A program made the translations under genes and the position numbers. From an uncultured Lachnospiraceae bacterium (GTDB lineage: Bacteria; Bacillota; Clostridia; Lachnospirales; Lachnospiraceae), in contig CATLGW010000004.1 of assembly GCA_949948715.1 (NCBI GenBank), positions 1 to 64,000 of the forward strand: 64,000 bases of DNA, written 5' to 3'. The notes below the pieces were generated by a model that was not told the DNA's origin, did not search any database, and saw nothing but the letters and a program-made list of their open reading frames with translations. Below are positions 52,901-62,285 of this stretch, one piece after another (the stretch's first letter is position 1; the number at the start of each line of letters is the position of its first letter).

Positions 52901-54064
52901 CTGCGAAGCCGCAGGGAGGAGATCTCCACCTGTCCCGCCTCCGCCTACGGGGCGCTGTTACTCTCCCGCATGGGAAGCTCGGCTCCTCCCCGGGAGCGTC
53001 TCAGGGAGGCCGTCCGGTCTTTGGAGGGGACGGCGTTTCCGGCGGCGCTGTGGGAGGAGGTGCTGCTGCCCGCCAGGGTGAGAAATTACAGGGAAGGGCT
53101 GCTGGATGAATTTCTGGCCGAGGGGGAATATTTCTGGCATATGGAGGCGGAGGGCAGACTTATGTTTGACAGGGTGGAGCGGACGGATTGGGATATTCCG
53201 CCCCGGGTGCCCTGGGAGGAGCTGTCTTGGCAGGAACGGATTCTGGCGGAGACCCTTTCCAGGCGGGGAGCCAGCTTTCTGCAGACCCTGGGAGGCGCTT
53301 TGGAGGGAGATTCTCCCTACGACGCCCTGTTTTCTCTGATGGAGAGGGGGATTGTGTGCGCCGACAGCTTTGCCCCGGTGCGGCATCTGCTGCACCGGAA
53401 AAGGACCGAACGGGCGGCGGCAAGACAGCGGGTGGGAGCCCGGGTGAAAGCTGTGAGCGGCGGACGCTTCGATCTGGTCAGGCCTCTTTTGCCACTCCCG
53501 GTGCAGGAGGCCGTGGACCGGTGCTTTGACCGGTATATCATTCTGTCCAGGGAAACGGCCGCCGCCTGCGGCCTGTCCTGGCAGGAGGCGCTGTCCCTTT
53601 TACGGATCCAAGAATACACCGGACAGGTGAGAAGAGGATATTTTGTGGAAGGGCTCTCGGGGGCACAGTTTCTCAGAAGCGGAGATTTTGAGTGGGTCAT
53701 CGCCTGTCTGAGAAAACCCCAGAGTGAGACGGTCTGGCTGAATGCGGCGGACCCTATACAGCCCTGGGGGAAGCTTTTTCCCCACAGGGAGGGCAGGGGA
53801 TTTGTCAATGTGCCGGGCACGGCGGCGGCGCTTCGGGACGGTCTGCCCGCGGCCGTCTTTGAGAGGCAGGGGAAGACCCTGCGGGTTTTTGAGCGGGAGG
53901 GGCTGGAGGAGGCTCTGGCTCTGTTTGCCCGGGAGTTCGCCGAGGGGAGGATTTTTACGAACAGAAAGCGAATCCTGGTGTCCGAATATCCCCCGGACGC
54001 GGCCCCGGCTTTGGCGGAAGCCGGTTTTCTAAAGGAGATGCAGGATTACGTGCTGTATAAATAG
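49919..54064 (+). CDS. Lhr-type ATP-dependent DNA helicase
   Basis: 1381 residues. Helicase motifs: Q-like PTPVQEAAWPAIA, Walker A SAPTGTGKT (about 54-62), Ib ITTPESLYLML, DELH box VIVDELHAL, SATIAPL (motif III), and VI in RLGRAGHNPSG. After the two RecA-like domains comes the Lhr winged-helix/beta-barrel region and the long C-terminal part (to 1381) that marks full-length Lhr rather than Lhr-core. It is a 3'-5' ATP-driven helicase with a DNA-repair role in studied bacteria. Start ATG 49919 lacks a strong Shine-Dalgarno. Monocistronic. Confidence 0.9.
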   Translation: MERRVKVSEQKKTLELFERETARWFEKVLGSPTPVQEAAWPAIAQGGHVLVSAPTGTGKTLSAFLVFLDRFKEQALAGTLPGKLQLIYVSPLKSLASDIRENLKRPLEGIGGEELISVAVRTGDTDQRERQRMVRKPPHILITTPESLYLMLTGKAGRNMLCTARTVIVDELHALIDTKRGAHLMLSLARLDILRGEPLQRIGLSATIAPLEEAAKYLAPEPVRIVAPPMEKKVRLQVLGSYVEYGKRRKDPVWQELSALVYEHCQGKRSVIAFVEGRRYAEKLAYYVNLLGGEDFARVHHGSLSREKRQETEEALREGRLRLLCATSSMELGIDVGEIDQVLQVGCPRTISGTMQRLGRAGHNPSGASVMYLFPRTAAESVQCGMTAQLAREGMVERMNPPVGCLDVLAQHLVSLAAFGSYRVEDVMEILPRALPFARLTREDVESVLRMLAGDYEHEREVPARPRVLYDRINGTVEGDGYSRMLALSGGGTIPDKGLYTVRTEDGVKVGEADEEFVYETRLGDRFILGAFAWRVVHIGRDFVTVTQAPAEGARLPFWKGEIKGRDKETGTAFGRILRSLGEASGGGRLQEALEELGLNQAAAVPAAEYLMRQIAVTGGLPDDRTILAEHFRDQSGKCQLMFHSVYGGRINGPLSLLAAWKAGEELGEHVGSVDEEDGFLLYSYGEGELPQGLLHRIAPESVEAVLSVLLPGTPLFNMAFRYNCGRALMTGVRGGKRQPLWMQRLRSAEMLEQVMGRAEHPLIRETTRECMEQLWDVQGLKELLLGIRLGQISVREIYTEIPSPMSLPLQWAQEAGEMYDYWPTFRGMHAKVEEALKGEKNQITPGEAELVEAQSRERLPEDERQLHSLLMAEGDLAAGELDIPVEWLENLAQEGRAVYLEQGLWIAAEQEEAYRAAFGDPGGGEALRILRRMLRFRGGADVRRAALRYGWTQEEARRLLEKLCRQKEAAAHGEGEETVYYHGKVYDRARAKTLRSRREEISTCPASAYGALLLSRMGSSAPPRERLREAVRSLEGTAFPAALWEEVLLPARVRNYREGLLDEFLAEGEYFWHMEAEGRLMFDRVERTDWDIPPRVPWEELSWQERILAETLSRRGASFLQTLGGALEGDSPYDALFSLMERGIVCADSFAPVRHLLHRKRTERAAARQRVGARVKAVSGGRFDLVRPLLPLPVQEAVDRCFDRYIILSRETAAACGLSWQEALSLLRIQEYTGQVRRGYFVEGLSGAQFLRSGDFEWVIACLRKPQSETVWLNAADPIQPWGKLFPHREGRGFVNVPGTAAALRDGLPAAVFERQGKTLRVFEREGLEEALALFAREFAEGRIFTNRKRILVSEYPPDAAPALAEAGFLKEMQDYVLYK

Positions 54065-54073
54065 TCCCGTCCG

Positions 54074-54102
54074 TTGACGGTTACCGCAAAAGAAGATAAA
54101 CT
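54074..54102 (+). promoter_or_regulatory. Candidate promoter of the chemoreceptor gene
   Basis: TTGACG, 17 nt, TAAACT, about 90 nt before the start. No sigma-D (flagellar) type box is seen. Confidence 0.5.
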
Positions 54103-54193
54103 GTTTTCCGGGGACCGGTCAGGCACAGGGAACCATAACAATGACGGATAGGAGGTTTGAGCCAGAGAGCGAAAGGAGCTTTGGCGAAGCGGT

Positions 54194-56161
54194 ATGAGGA
54201 AGATTCAGACCAAGATTATGCTGTTGGTGGCGTTGGTGGCGGTGGGCGTCACGTTGTTTAGTTGTTATCAGGGAGCCGTGATCACAAGGCAATCCACCAC
54301 GGAAGCCATCGAGAAAAATGTGATGGAGACTGCCGAGCTGGCGGCGCTGGCGGCACAGAACATGATTGCCACCTACACTCTGACCATTGCGGAGATGGCT
54401 TCTAATCCGGTGCTCTCGGACAGAGACGCCACCGCAGAGGAGAAGCAGCTCTTTTTGCAGGGCAGGGCGGACGCTTATTATATGAGAGCCGGGGGAATGA
54501 CGGATGGGAACGGGTTTGACGCCTATCATGAGGTGGATGTCTCCGGGGAGCCCTTCTTCCAGGCGGCCATACAGGGGGAGAATTATATGTCTGCGCCCTA
54601 TATCGAGGGAGATGACATGTATCTGATGGTTTCGGCGCCGATCATGAAGGGCGATGAGATTTTGGGCATCGTGTACTTTCAGTGTGATACCTATATTCTG
54701 CGTTCCATTGTGGAGGGCATAAAGATCGGAGAGAAAGGGGATGCCTACATTCTGGATAAGGAGGGAAATACTATCGCCTACGAGGATGAACGGCTGGTGC
54801 TTAACCGGGAGAATGTCATAAGAGAGTCGGCGCAGAATCCAAAGGATCCGGATCTTGCGGTGTTGGCTGCTATCGAGAAGCGGATGGTGGCAGGGGAAAG
54901 CGGCGTTGAGAAATATACTTATGTCTCGGACCATACCAAGAATATCCAGGGCTATGCGCCCATCCAGGGAACGGACGGCTGGAGCATTGCGGTCACAATC
55001 AACGAGGACGAGTTTATGCGCTCTGCCTATGAGGGCAATATGATGCAGTTTCTGGTCTGTGCGGCGATGTGCGCGGCAGTGGTTTTGATTTCCTTCGGAG
55101 TCAGCCGCTCCATTGCGGGTCCTGTCAGCCGCTGTGCCGGCCGTCTGCAGCAGCTCTCCGAGGGGGATTTGAAAAGCCCTGTGCCCTTGGTGACCGGCAG
55201 GGACGAGGTTCGCGTGCTGGCGGACTCCACCAAAAATCTGGTGGAGAAATTCAGGGGCATTGTGGGGGACATGGGCATGGTGCTGGGAAGCATTGCCGAC
55301 GGCGACCTGACAAAGAGCAGCGACGGAGTTCACTATGCCGGGGATTTCCGGGAGCTGCATCAGTATCTTAAGATGATCGACGAAAAGCTCAATCAGACTC
55401 TGGGGGGAATTGTATCCACGGCGGCTTGTGTGTCGGGCGGCTCGGCTCAGATGGCAGCAGCCAGCGAGAGTCTTTCTCAGGGAGCGCTGGAACAGTCGGG
55501 AGCCGTGGAGCAGCTTTCTGTTACCATGGAGGATATGGACCGAGATGCCAGGAGGATCGCTTCGCTCACGGAGGATACCAAGGAGTCGGTGGGCAGCGCC
55601 GGCTCTCAGCTTCAGGAGAGCAGCCGGTATATTGAGAGTCTGAACGAGGCCATGAACAGAATCACTGCCTCCACCAATGAAATCAGCCGCATCATAGACG
55701 CCATAGACGATATTGCGCGGCAGACCAACATACTGTCCCTGAACGCCTCGGTGGAAGCAGCCCGGGCAGGAGAGGCGGGCAGAGGCTTTGCGGTGGTGGC
55801 CGGGGAGGTGCGGGAGCTGGCTGAAAAGTCTGCCCAGGCCGCCAAGGCTACCATGGAGCTGATACATAATTCCACGGAGGCGGTGGAGAGCGGAAGCCGG
55901 GTGGTGGAGAAGGTGACAGGCTCCGTGGCGAATGTGACGGCGATTTTTGAGGAGATCACCGAGCAGAGCAGGACCGTGGCGGAGGCGGTGGAACGTCAGA
56001 CGGCGGCCATCGGACAGGCGGCCCAGGGAATCGGTCAGATATCCGATGTAGTGCAGTCCAATTCCTCGGCGGCGGAGGAGAACGCTGCCACCAGCAGACA
56101 GCTTTCCGGCCAGGCGGCCGGGCTCAGACGGCTTGTCAGCAGCTTCTCACTTCGCAGATAA
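54194..56161 (+). CDS. Methyl-accepting chemotaxis protein (dCache sensor)
   Basis: 655 residues. TM1 is about 8-28, then an extracytoplasmic dCache-type sensor (about 35-280: [45 protein letters not shown]). TM2 is about 283-305, followed by HAMP ([18 protein letters not shown]) and a signalling domain with [24 protein letters not shown]. It transmits ligand state to CheA. The nearest good Shine-Dalgarno (aaaggag) is about 14 nt upstream, longer than usual. Ligand unknown. Confidence 0.94.
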   Translation: MRKIQTKIMLLVALVAVGVTLFSCYQGAVITRQSTTEAIEKNVMETAELAALAAQNMIATYTLTIAEMASNPVLSDRDATAEEKQLFLQGRADAYYMRAGGMTDGNGFDAYHEVDVSGEPFFQAAIQGENYMSAPYIEGDDMYLMVSAPIMKGDEILGIVYFQCDTYILRSIVEGIKIGEKGDAYILDKEGNTIAYEDERLVLNRENVIRESAQNPKDPDLAVLAAIEKRMVAGESGVEKYTYVSDHTKNIQGYAPIQGTDGWSIAVTINEDEFMRSAYEGNMMQFLVCAAMCAAVVLISFGVSRSIAGPVSRCAGRLQQLSEGDLKSPVPLVTGRDEVRVLADSTKNLVEKFRGIVGDMGMVLGSIADGDLTKSSDGVHYAGDFRELHQYLKMIDEKLNQTLGGIVSTAACVSGGSAQMAAASESLSQGALEQSGAVEQLSVTMEDMDRDARRIASLTEDTKESVGSAGSQLQESSRYIESLNEAMNRITASTNEISRIIDAIDDIARQTNILSLNASVEAARAGEAGRGFAVVAGEVRELAEKSAQAAKATMELIHNSTEAVESGSRVVEKVTGSVANVTAIFEEITEQSRTVAEAVERQTAAIGQAAQGIGQISDVVQSNSSAAEENAATSRQLSGQAAGLRRLVSSFSLRR

Positions 56162-56172
56162 TATCTGACCTA

Positions 56173-56188
56173 TGCGGAATTCAAAAAC
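56173..56188 (+). repeat. Degenerate 3'-end remnant of the structured element before copy D
   Basis: tgcggaattcaaaaac resembles the tail tgcggaactaaaa of the element and lies immediately before copy D, repeating the remnant-plus-copy order seen at 44099. Confidence 0.45.
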
Positions 56189-56189
56189 A

Positions 56190-56305
56190 AAACAGCATCA
56201 TCCCGAATGGCGCCCATGGAATGACCGGAAGCGAAGCGGCCGGGAATTCCATGCCCGGAGAGGTGCCGGGAGGGAGGATGCGGAACTCAAAATCAGGAGG
56301 CCACT
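56190..56305 (+). repeat. Structured 5'-leader element, copy D (before the beta-galactosidase)
   Basis: Core 56195-56281: outer stem GCATCATCCC/GGGAGGATGC (9 of 10 pairs), second stem GGCGCC/GGTGCC, and an unrelated but perfect central stem CATGGAAT/ATTCCATG. The tail ggaactcaaaatcaggaggccact carries the Shine-Dalgarno and reaches the ATG 24 nt after the core. Confidence 0.75.
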
Positions 56306-58261
56306 ATGAAATTCGGCGTATGCTATTATCCGGAGCACTGGGACAGGAAGGAGTGGCGGGACCATGCCCGTCTGATGCGGGAGGCGGGCTTTAATACGGC
56401 CAGGCTGGCGGATTTTGCCTGGGGCGTTCTGGAGCCGGAGGAGGGGAGGTATGACTTTTCCCTTCTGGACGAGGCTGTCGCGGTTCTGGGGGAGGAGGGC
56501 CTGGATGTCATCCTCTGTACTCCCACCGCCGGGCCTCCCAAATGGCTGGCGGACAGATATGACATTTTGCAGAATGACCGCTACGGCCGCCCGGCGGGCT
56601 GGGGCTCCCGCAGGGAGGGCTGCGCCAACAAGGCGGATTTTTGCAGGTTCAGCGCTTTGATCACGGATGAAATGGCCAGGCATTATGGGGATCATCCCAA
56701 AGTGGCGGCATGGCAGATCGACAATGAATTCGGCTGCCACGCTTCCGCCAGGTGTTACTGCGAGCAGTGCAGGAGAGCTTTTTCGCGGTGGCTTGCGGAA
56801 AAATACGGTGAGATAGAGAATCTGAACCGGGCCTGGGGGACGGTGTTTTGGAGCCATCAGTATGCCTCCTTTGAGGACGTGATATTGCCGGCGTACAATG
56901 CCTGTGAGCCGGAAAATGCCCAGAGCTGGTCCCATAATCCTTCCCTGGATATGGAATACAGACGGTTTGCCTCTGATTCCTGGGTGAATTACCAGAAAAT
57001 GCAGACGGATATTATCAGGAAATATACGGATCAGCCCGTGACCCACAATATGATGGGACATTTTTCGGATATTGATTACTATGATCTGGCCAGGGGGCTT
57101 GACTTTGTGGCCTGGGATAATTACCCTGACAATCAGTGGGGAGAGTCTGAATATGCGTATGTCTCCATGGCCCATGAGATTATGTACGGGGTAAAAAGAA
57201 AGAATTTCATTGTGGCGGAGCAGCAGTCCGGCCCCTGTGGCTGGGATGTGATGGGAGCCCAGCCGGAGCCGGGGCAGTTAAGGCTCTGGACCTATCAGGC
57301 TCTGGCTCACGGGGCGGAGGGGATACTCTATTTCCGCTTCCGGGCTCTGCCTTACGGTATGGAACAATACTGGTACGGCGTGCTGGACCATGACGGCGTG
57401 CCCCGCAGAAGGTACTATGAGCTGCAGCGCACCGGCAGGGAGCTTGAAAAGCTTACCCCCTACATTGTGGGGAAGCACAGCAGGTATGAGGCGCTGATTG
57501 TGAGAACCTACGACAATGTGTGGGGACATGAGATCAAGAGCCACGTGAAGGGCTTTGACTATCGAAGTCTTCTCTATGAGTATTACAGAGCCAACGCCCG
57601 GCTTAATATACCCACGGCGGTTTCCGTAGGAAATTATGAGGATTACAGGGCGGTCTATATGCCCGCCTACAATATCGTGCACCGCGGGGAGCTGGAGGCC
57701 GTGGCAGAATATGTGAAAGAGGGCGGGACTTTAGTGGTCACCTTCAGAAGCGGCGGCAGGGACCCGGAGAATAATCTCTTTACCGATACGCTGCCCTGCG
57801 CCTTTAGGGAGCTGGCGGGTATAGAGGTGGAGGAATTCGCTCCCCTGCGAAAGCCGGTGGGGGTGGAAGGGCTTGTGCAATGTGCTGCCAGGCTGTGGTG
57901 CGATGTGATAAAGCCTGTCACCGCCCGGGTGCTGTGCACCTATAGGGACTGCTATTTTCAGGGAAAGGCCGCCGTCACAGTCAATGCTTACGGAAAGGGG
58001 AAGGTGTATTATGTGGGCTGCGACCTGGAGGCGGAGGCTCTGGAAGAGCTGGTGCGCCACATCTCCTCTCAGGCGGGGATTGCCGTGACAGAGGCCCCCC
58101 GGGGGGTGGAGATCCTGCGCAGGGAGGACTGCACGGCGGTGCTCAATTACAATGATTACGAGGTGCAGACACCGGTTGCGGGACGGAATCTGCTGACCGG
58201 GGAGACTTTTACGGGAAAACTGGAGGGGTATGGGGCAGTGTTTATAAAGGAGGGCATTTAA
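56306..58261 (+). CDS. GH42 beta-galactosidase
   Basis: 651 residues, usual for GH42. The start MKFGVCYYPEHW is typical. The acid/base Glu is in AWQIDNEFGCH, the nucleophile Glu in FIVAEQQSGPCGW, and a Cys cluster (CYCEQCRRAF) fits the zinc site known in several GH42 enzymes. It hydrolyses terminal beta-galactosides; with no signal peptide it acts in the cytoplasm on imported oligosaccharides. No transporter or regulator is next to it. It is the only carbohydrate hydrolase in the window and is preceded by copy D of the structured element. Confidence 0.95.
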   Translation: MKFGVCYYPEHWDRKEWRDHARLMREAGFNTARLADFAWGVLEPEEGRYDFSLLDEAVAVLGEEGLDVILCTPTAGPPKWLADRYDILQNDRYGRPAGWGSRREGCANKADFCRFSALITDEMARHYGDHPKVAAWQIDNEFGCHASARCYCEQCRRAFSRWLAEKYGEIENLNRAWGTVFWSHQYASFEDVILPAYNACEPENAQSWSHNPSLDMEYRRFASDSWVNYQKMQTDIIRKYTDQPVTHNMMGHFSDIDYYDLARGLDFVAWDNYPDNQWGESEYAYVSMAHEIMYGVKRKNFIVAEQQSGPCGWDVMGAQPEPGQLRLWTYQALAHGAEGILYFRFRALPYGMEQYWYGVLDHDGVPRRRYYELQRTGRELEKLTPYIVGKHSRYEALIVRTYDNVWGHEIKSHVKGFDYRSLLYEYYRANARLNIPTAVSVGNYEDYRAVYMPAYNIVHRGELEAVAEYVKEGGTLVVTFRSGGRDPENNLFTDTLPCAFRELAGIEVEEFAPLRKPVGVEGLVQCAARLWCDVIKPVTARVLCTYRDCYFQGKAAVTVNAYGKGKVYYVGCDLEAEALEELVRHISSQAGIAVTEAPRGVEILRREDCTAVLNYNDYEVQTPVAGRNLLTGETFTGKLEGYGAVFIKEGI

Positions 58262-58293
58262 CCGGGTTTTCCGGCGGGCCTTCACGGATTTAT

Positions 58294-58322
58294 TTGCAAT
58301 ATCCTTCAATCTATGGTATCCT
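58294..58322 (+). promoter_or_regulatory. Candidate promoter of the diguanylate cyclase gene
   Basis: TTGCAA, 17 nt, TATCCT. It lies over the first codons of the long ORF in the track, which supports the later start at 58364. Confidence 0.45.
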
Positions 58323-58363
58323 TTTGTTATTACAAGCTGACACATTTTACGGAGAGAACGGCA

Positions 58364-60163
58364 ATGGATCACAGAAATATTACGGGCTACGGGAGCGTGC
58401 CCGGGGAATATCTGATGTATCGCGGTAAGGCTTCTCTGGGAAGCGGTTTTTATCTTGCCAATTACGACGAAAGGTTTTATCACTATATCGGTATGGCCAG
58501 AAGCTTCCAGTCTGTCCCCGAGTTTATACATCCCGACGACGTAGATGCGTTTCTGGAGGCGGTGCCGCGGCTGGATCAATGTCCGCAGCATTTGATTCTT
58601 CGTCTTTTGAGCGTCAATGACCAGTATCGCCTGTTCCATGTGTTGATGAAATATAACGGTAAGGTGCTGGACGGCTTTCGATCCTTTGATATATGTGCGA
58701 CCCAGATTATGGCCATCACTGACAAATACATGGACTATCTGAACCTGGTTGAAAAGTACAGGGGCTTTATGACGCTCTTTGACGGTATCTTTCTGGAGTA
58801 TGAGTACGGCACGGATATGCTGAAGTTCTATGAGTACAGGAACAGGCAGAGCCGGGTGGTATTCCACGCTCCGTTGGAGGAGTTCAGACAGCAGGTGGAG
58901 GAAAATGCCCGCCTCAGCCAGGAGCAGAAGGCGGAATTTCAGATTATGTACGAGATGCTCCGAAAGGGCAGAGATCACGCCAAGGTGGATGTGGACGCCG
59001 CGCTCTTTTTGGAGACGGAAGGGGCAGTCCGCTATGAGATCAGATTCAATATGGTCTATCAGGATGACGTCCGGGAGATGGCCATCGGTCTGGTGGATGT
59101 GATCAGCAGGAACAAGCCTAAACAGAGTTACTATCTCACGGACAGCGCCTTTGACCCCGGCACCGGTATTCTGAATAAGCGTGCCATCAATGAATACGCC
59201 ATTGAGAAGATTCAGAGTAATACTCCGGGACTGCATCTGGTCATCATGGATGTGGATGATTTCAAGCATATCAATGATAATTTCGGTCATATGTTCGGCG
59301 ACGAGGTACTTTCCCGGACGGCGGAGATTATCAAGGGAGTGGTGAAGACCAGAGGCGCGGTTGGCCGGTTTGGCGGCGATGAATTTATGGTGGTGTTAGA
59401 GGGAATCGACTCGGAGGATACTCTTCGGAGAATAATTTCCACCATTGCCCATAACATCGAGTGGGCCTTCAGCGATGTGGAGGGACTGAAGGTGACGGCC
59501 TCCATCGGAATCTCGAAATTTCCTGACGACGGAACCACCTATGAGGAGCTGTTCCAGAAGGCGGACAAATCCGTCTACATAGCCAAGGAGAAGGGGAAGA
59601 ACCGGTACATTATCTATGACGAGAAGAAGCACGGGGCGGTGGTGAAGGAGGATGACAACCGTCTCAATATCGGGTTTAAAGCCACTGTCAGCGATGACAA
59701 GAAGAATGCGGCGGCCTCCGATATGACCATGCGGCTCTATAGAGAGGGGACGGAAGCGCTGGTTCCCGTGATGGAGCAGATGCAGTCCTATTTTGACATC
59801 GACGGCATTGCCGTTTACACAGGGGAAAATTTGATGCGCACCCATTCGGTGGGAAAATATGTCAATCCTATCCAGTCTCTGTCTTTTGCAAAGGATGCAG
59901 GTTATCAGGAATTCTTTGACAAGCGGGGATTCTGCGATATGAACGCCATGCAGAAGCTGGAGAACAAGGCGCCTTTTGCTCTGGAGGAGTACAGGAAGCA
60001 GGAGAACGGGAAGTTCCTGCAGTGCCAGGCGCTTCGGGACGGGGTTCCCGTGGCGGTGGTGTCCTTTGACATTTTCAACAGAAAGACAAAGCAGGGAACC
60101 ACGGATCTGGGATTGATCCGCCTGGTGGGCCGGTTGATTGCGGAAATTGCGGCGAAGGGATGA
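58364..60163 (+). CDS. Diguanylate cyclase (GGDEF) with sensory flanking domains
   Basis: 599 residues from ATG 58364 (cggagag 8 nt upstream); the track start at 58313 falls inside a promoter. The N-terminal 260 residues look like two PAS-type modules. The GGDEF domain (about 275-430) has FDPGTGILNKRA, DVDDFKHINDNFGH and an intact GRFGGDEFMVV, so it should make c-di-GMP. No RxxD inhibitory site is obvious. A C-terminal region of about 150 residues (YFDIDGIAVYTGENL) resembles a GAF-like sensor. No TM helix: a cytoplasmic signal integrator. Confidence 0.9.
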   Translation: MDHRNITGYGSVPGEYLMYRGKASLGSGFYLANYDERFYHYIGMARSFQSVPEFIHPDDVDAFLEAVPRLDQCPQHLILRLLSVNDQYRLFHVLMKYNGKVLDGFRSFDICATQIMAITDKYMDYLNLVEKYRGFMTLFDGIFLEYEYGTDMLKFYEYRNRQSRVVFHAPLEEFRQQVEENARLSQEQKAEFQIMYEMLRKGRDHAKVDVDAALFLETEGAVRYEIRFNMVYQDDVREMAIGLVDVISRNKPKQSYYLTDSAFDPGTGILNKRAINEYAIEKIQSNTPGLHLVIMDVDDFKHINDNFGHMFGDEVLSRTAEIIKGVVKTRGAVGRFGGDEFMVVLEGIDSEDTLRRIISTIAHNIEWAFSDVEGLKVTASIGISKFPDDGTTYEELFQKADKSVYIAKEKGKNRYIIYDEKKHGAVVKEDDNRLNIGFKATVSDDKKNAAASDMTMRLYREGTEALVPVMEQMQSYFDIDGIAVYTGENLMRTHSVGKYVNPIQSLSFAKDAGYQEFFDKRGFCDMNAMQKLENKAPFALEEYRKQENGKFLQCQALRDGVPVAVVSFDIFNRKTKQGTTDLGLIRLVGRLIAEIAAKG

Positions 60164-60169
60164 TTGGTT

Positions 60170-61006
60170 ATGCCCCAGGACAACGTACAGATAGAAAACA
60201 GTATTCGCAAGAGATTTCACAAATCTCTGTTTGGCAGGTTTGCCCGCGCTCTGAACCAATACGAGCTTCTTCGGGAGAACGACAGAGTGGCGGTATGCAT
60301 TTCCGGGGGGAAGGACTCCATGCTGATGGCAAAGCTTTTCCAGGAGCTGAAGCGTCACGATAAGTTTCCTTTCGAGCTGGTGTTTTTGGTGATGGACCCG
60401 GGCTACAGTCCGGCCAACCGGGCGGCTCTGGAGGAAAATGCCGCGCTCATGAATATTCCCCTCACCGTATTTTCGTCGGATATCTTTAACGCTGTGTATG
60501 AAATTGATAAATCGCCCTGTTATCTCTGTGCGAGAATGCGGCGGGGCCATCTCTACAGCCAGGCTAAGAAGCTTGGCTGTAATAAGATTGCCCTGGGCCA
60601 TCACTATGACGATGTGATTGAGACGATCCTGATGGGGATGCTCTATGGGGGACAGGTGCAGACCATGATGCCCAAGCTGCACAGCACGAATTTTCCCGGA
60701 ATGGAACTGATACGCCCCATGTACCTGATCAGGGAGGAGGATATCAGGCGGTGGCGGGATTATAATGACCTGCATTTCCTCCAGTGCGCCTGCCGTTTCA
60801 CGGAGCAGCATACCTTCTGCAAAAGCGACGGCAGCAGCGATTCCAAGCGCATGGAGATCAAGGCTCTGATCGCCCGCCTGAAGGAGACCAATCCCTTTGT
60901 GGAGGGGAATATCTTTAAGAGCGTGGAAAATGTGAATTTAAGCACTGTCATAGCCTACAAGGAGAACGGTGTCAGGCATCATTTTCTGGAGCATTATGAG
61001 GAGTAA
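60170..61006 (+). CDS. TtcA-like PP-loop tRNA thiolation-family protein
   Basis: 278 residues from ATG 60170 (gggatg upstream; 6 bp after the cyclase stop). The PP-loop is VCISGGKDSMLM. The pair CYLCARMRRGHLY and a later CRFTE give the Cys residues that hold the Fe-S cluster in the TtcA/TtuA class, and GHHYDDVIETILMGMLYGG is the family motif. It probably adenylates and thiolates a tRNA base. TtcA itself (2-thiocytidine-32) is the best guess, but the Firmicutes members of this class are not all proven. The gene overlaps the convergent DUF4317 gene by 35 bp. Confidence 0.85.
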   Translation: MPQDNVQIENSIRKRFHKSLFGRFARALNQYELLRENDRVAVCISGGKDSMLMAKLFQELKRHDKFPFELVFLVMDPGYSPANRAALEENAALMNIPLTVFSSDIFNAVYEIDKSPCYLCARMRRGHLYSQAKKLGCNKIALGHHYDDVIETILMGMLYGGQVQTMMPKLHSTNFPGMELIRPMYLIREEDIRRWRDYNDLHFLQCACRFTEQHTFCKSDGSSDSKRMEIKALIARLKETNPFVEGNIFKSVENVNLSTVIAYKENGVRHHFLEHYEE

Positions 61007-62126
61007 GAGGCCTCACAGTGACTCCGTTTACTTCCACGCTGCCGTCCAGCTCGATGACAAGGCAGGGTCTTCCGTTTATATTCCGGGTTTCTATCAGATC
61101 GGTGCGCTCCGGATTGACCCGGATCACCACATCCGGGGTTTTGACCTCAAAGGTGCGGGTGTCCGCCACATTGCTTACCAGGAGCGCCGTATCGCTTCCC
61201 GCCGTCTCGTCGTAGCGGCGGTCAAATTCGTCCATCCTCTCGTTGGACACACCGCTGCTCGCAAACAGTGTCTTCACTTCATTTTTATCCAGGATCAGGG
61301 GTTCGGGCTCCTCCCTGTGTTCCTCCACCATCTCATTTAATTTCTCATGTATATTTTTTACCGTCTCTATATCGCAGGCATCCCCCAGCGTCTCCTCGAT
61401 CAGGGAATGGAAGGTCTCCTTCTGTCCTCCGGCTGACAGAGGCAGGGGGCATCCCAGGAGGGCGTTCACAAAATCCTCCTTAAGCTCCTCGGGATTTTTG
61501 GTGTAATAGAGGAGGCTGTGCAGGTCCGCGCTGCGGTCGTTGAAAGCGGGGAAGAGGAAGGCGGTGGCGGGGGGCTCCACCACCCAGTCCCGTATGCGGT
61601 TGTGGAAGCTGTTTTCCTCGGCGTGATAGCTTAAGCCCGGCTTGCTCAGGTTCACCGGGCAGATACAGGTGAGTATGTACTCATATACTTCGTCGGAGGC
61701 GTCCTCCATCTCCATGCCGTCCCGGGCTTTGCCGGGGATATCGTAGACGTCGTGCACCATGAGGATCAGATAATTGCCCACATACTCGTAAGCTTCGATA
61801 ATCCTGTCATAAAATTCCCCAAGCAGCGCGTCGTCCTTAAGGCCGCTGCTTTTGAGTCTCAGCAAAAATTCCTGGGCGCCTCCCTCGGTCTCGCTCTCCA
61901 GAGGAAACTCCAGATTCAGCATATTCTTTCCGATGGAGCCTGACAGCGCCTTCCTCAGAATCTCAAAATATTTGAACATCTCCTCCTCGGGCAGCGCCAG
62001 AAAGGCCTGCCTGAATTCTGTTTTCTTGTTTTTCTCTCCGTCCACGTAGCAGCCGCAGATGCGGGTGATGGAGCAATTTCTCTGGGTAAAAAGCTTTTTC
62101 AACTCGGTTATATCCTGTTTGATCAT
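60972..62126 (-). CDS. DUF4317-family protein
   Basis: 384 residues, ATG 62126 behind aggaggtaac. The start MIKQDITELKKLFTQRNCSITRICGCYVDGEKNK is typical of DUF4317, a soluble cytoplasmic family restricted largely to Clostridia. TAFLFPAFNDRSADLHSLLYYTK is also conserved there as I recall it. Function unknown. Its 3' end overlaps the ttcA-like gene on the other strand. Confidence 0.85.
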   Translation of the reverse strand: MIKQDITELKKLFTQRNCSITRICGCYVDGEKNKKTEFRQAFLALPEEEMFKYFEILRKALSGSIGKNMLNLEFPLESETEGGAQEFLLRLKSSGLKDDALLGEFYDRIIEAYEYVGNYLILMVHDVYDIPGKARDGMEMEDASDEVYEYILTCICPVNLSKPGLSYHAEENSFHNRIRDWVVEPPATAFLFPAFNDRSADLHSLLYYTKNPEELKEDFVNALLGCPLPLSAGGQKETFHSLIEETLGDACDIETVKNIHEKLNEMVEEHREEPEPLILDKNEVKTLFASSGVSNERMDEFDRRYDETAGSDTALLVSNVADTRTFEVKTPDVVIRVNPERTDLIETRNINGRPCLVIELDGSVEVNGVTVRPLTPHNAPENDA

Positions 62127-62144
62127 ATGTTACCTCCTAATTTA

Positions 62145-62185
62145 GTCGCTGCGCGACGGCTCTCCCGGGGAAGTCCCTTCGGCGC
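62145..62185. repeat. Direct repeat copy 1 with GTCGC/GCGAC hairpin
   Basis: gtcgctgcgcgacggc...ggggaagtccctt.ggcgc. It shares two conserved blocks with copy 2, 141 bp away. The first 13 bases form a GTCGC/GCGAC stem. Confidence 0.7.
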
Positions 62186-62285
62186 ATATGTTGAGAGTCA
62201 GCCTTCATGCGCAGGGGAGCGCCTGAAAGCTGCTCTCATGCGCCCTTGGGGCTTCCCTGGGTGTTTTCTGCACATTTTAGCTGCA

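Noticed and set aside
54119-55867. 582-residue minus ORF opposite the chemoreceptor gene
   Set aside because: Antisense shadow: the plus strand has all MCP motifs, while this ORF has no recognisable domain or Shine-Dalgarno. The same holds for 50225-51850, 57731-59290, 59396-60811, 35886-37211, 24999-26288, 46183-47469, 47617-48834 and 40070-41269.
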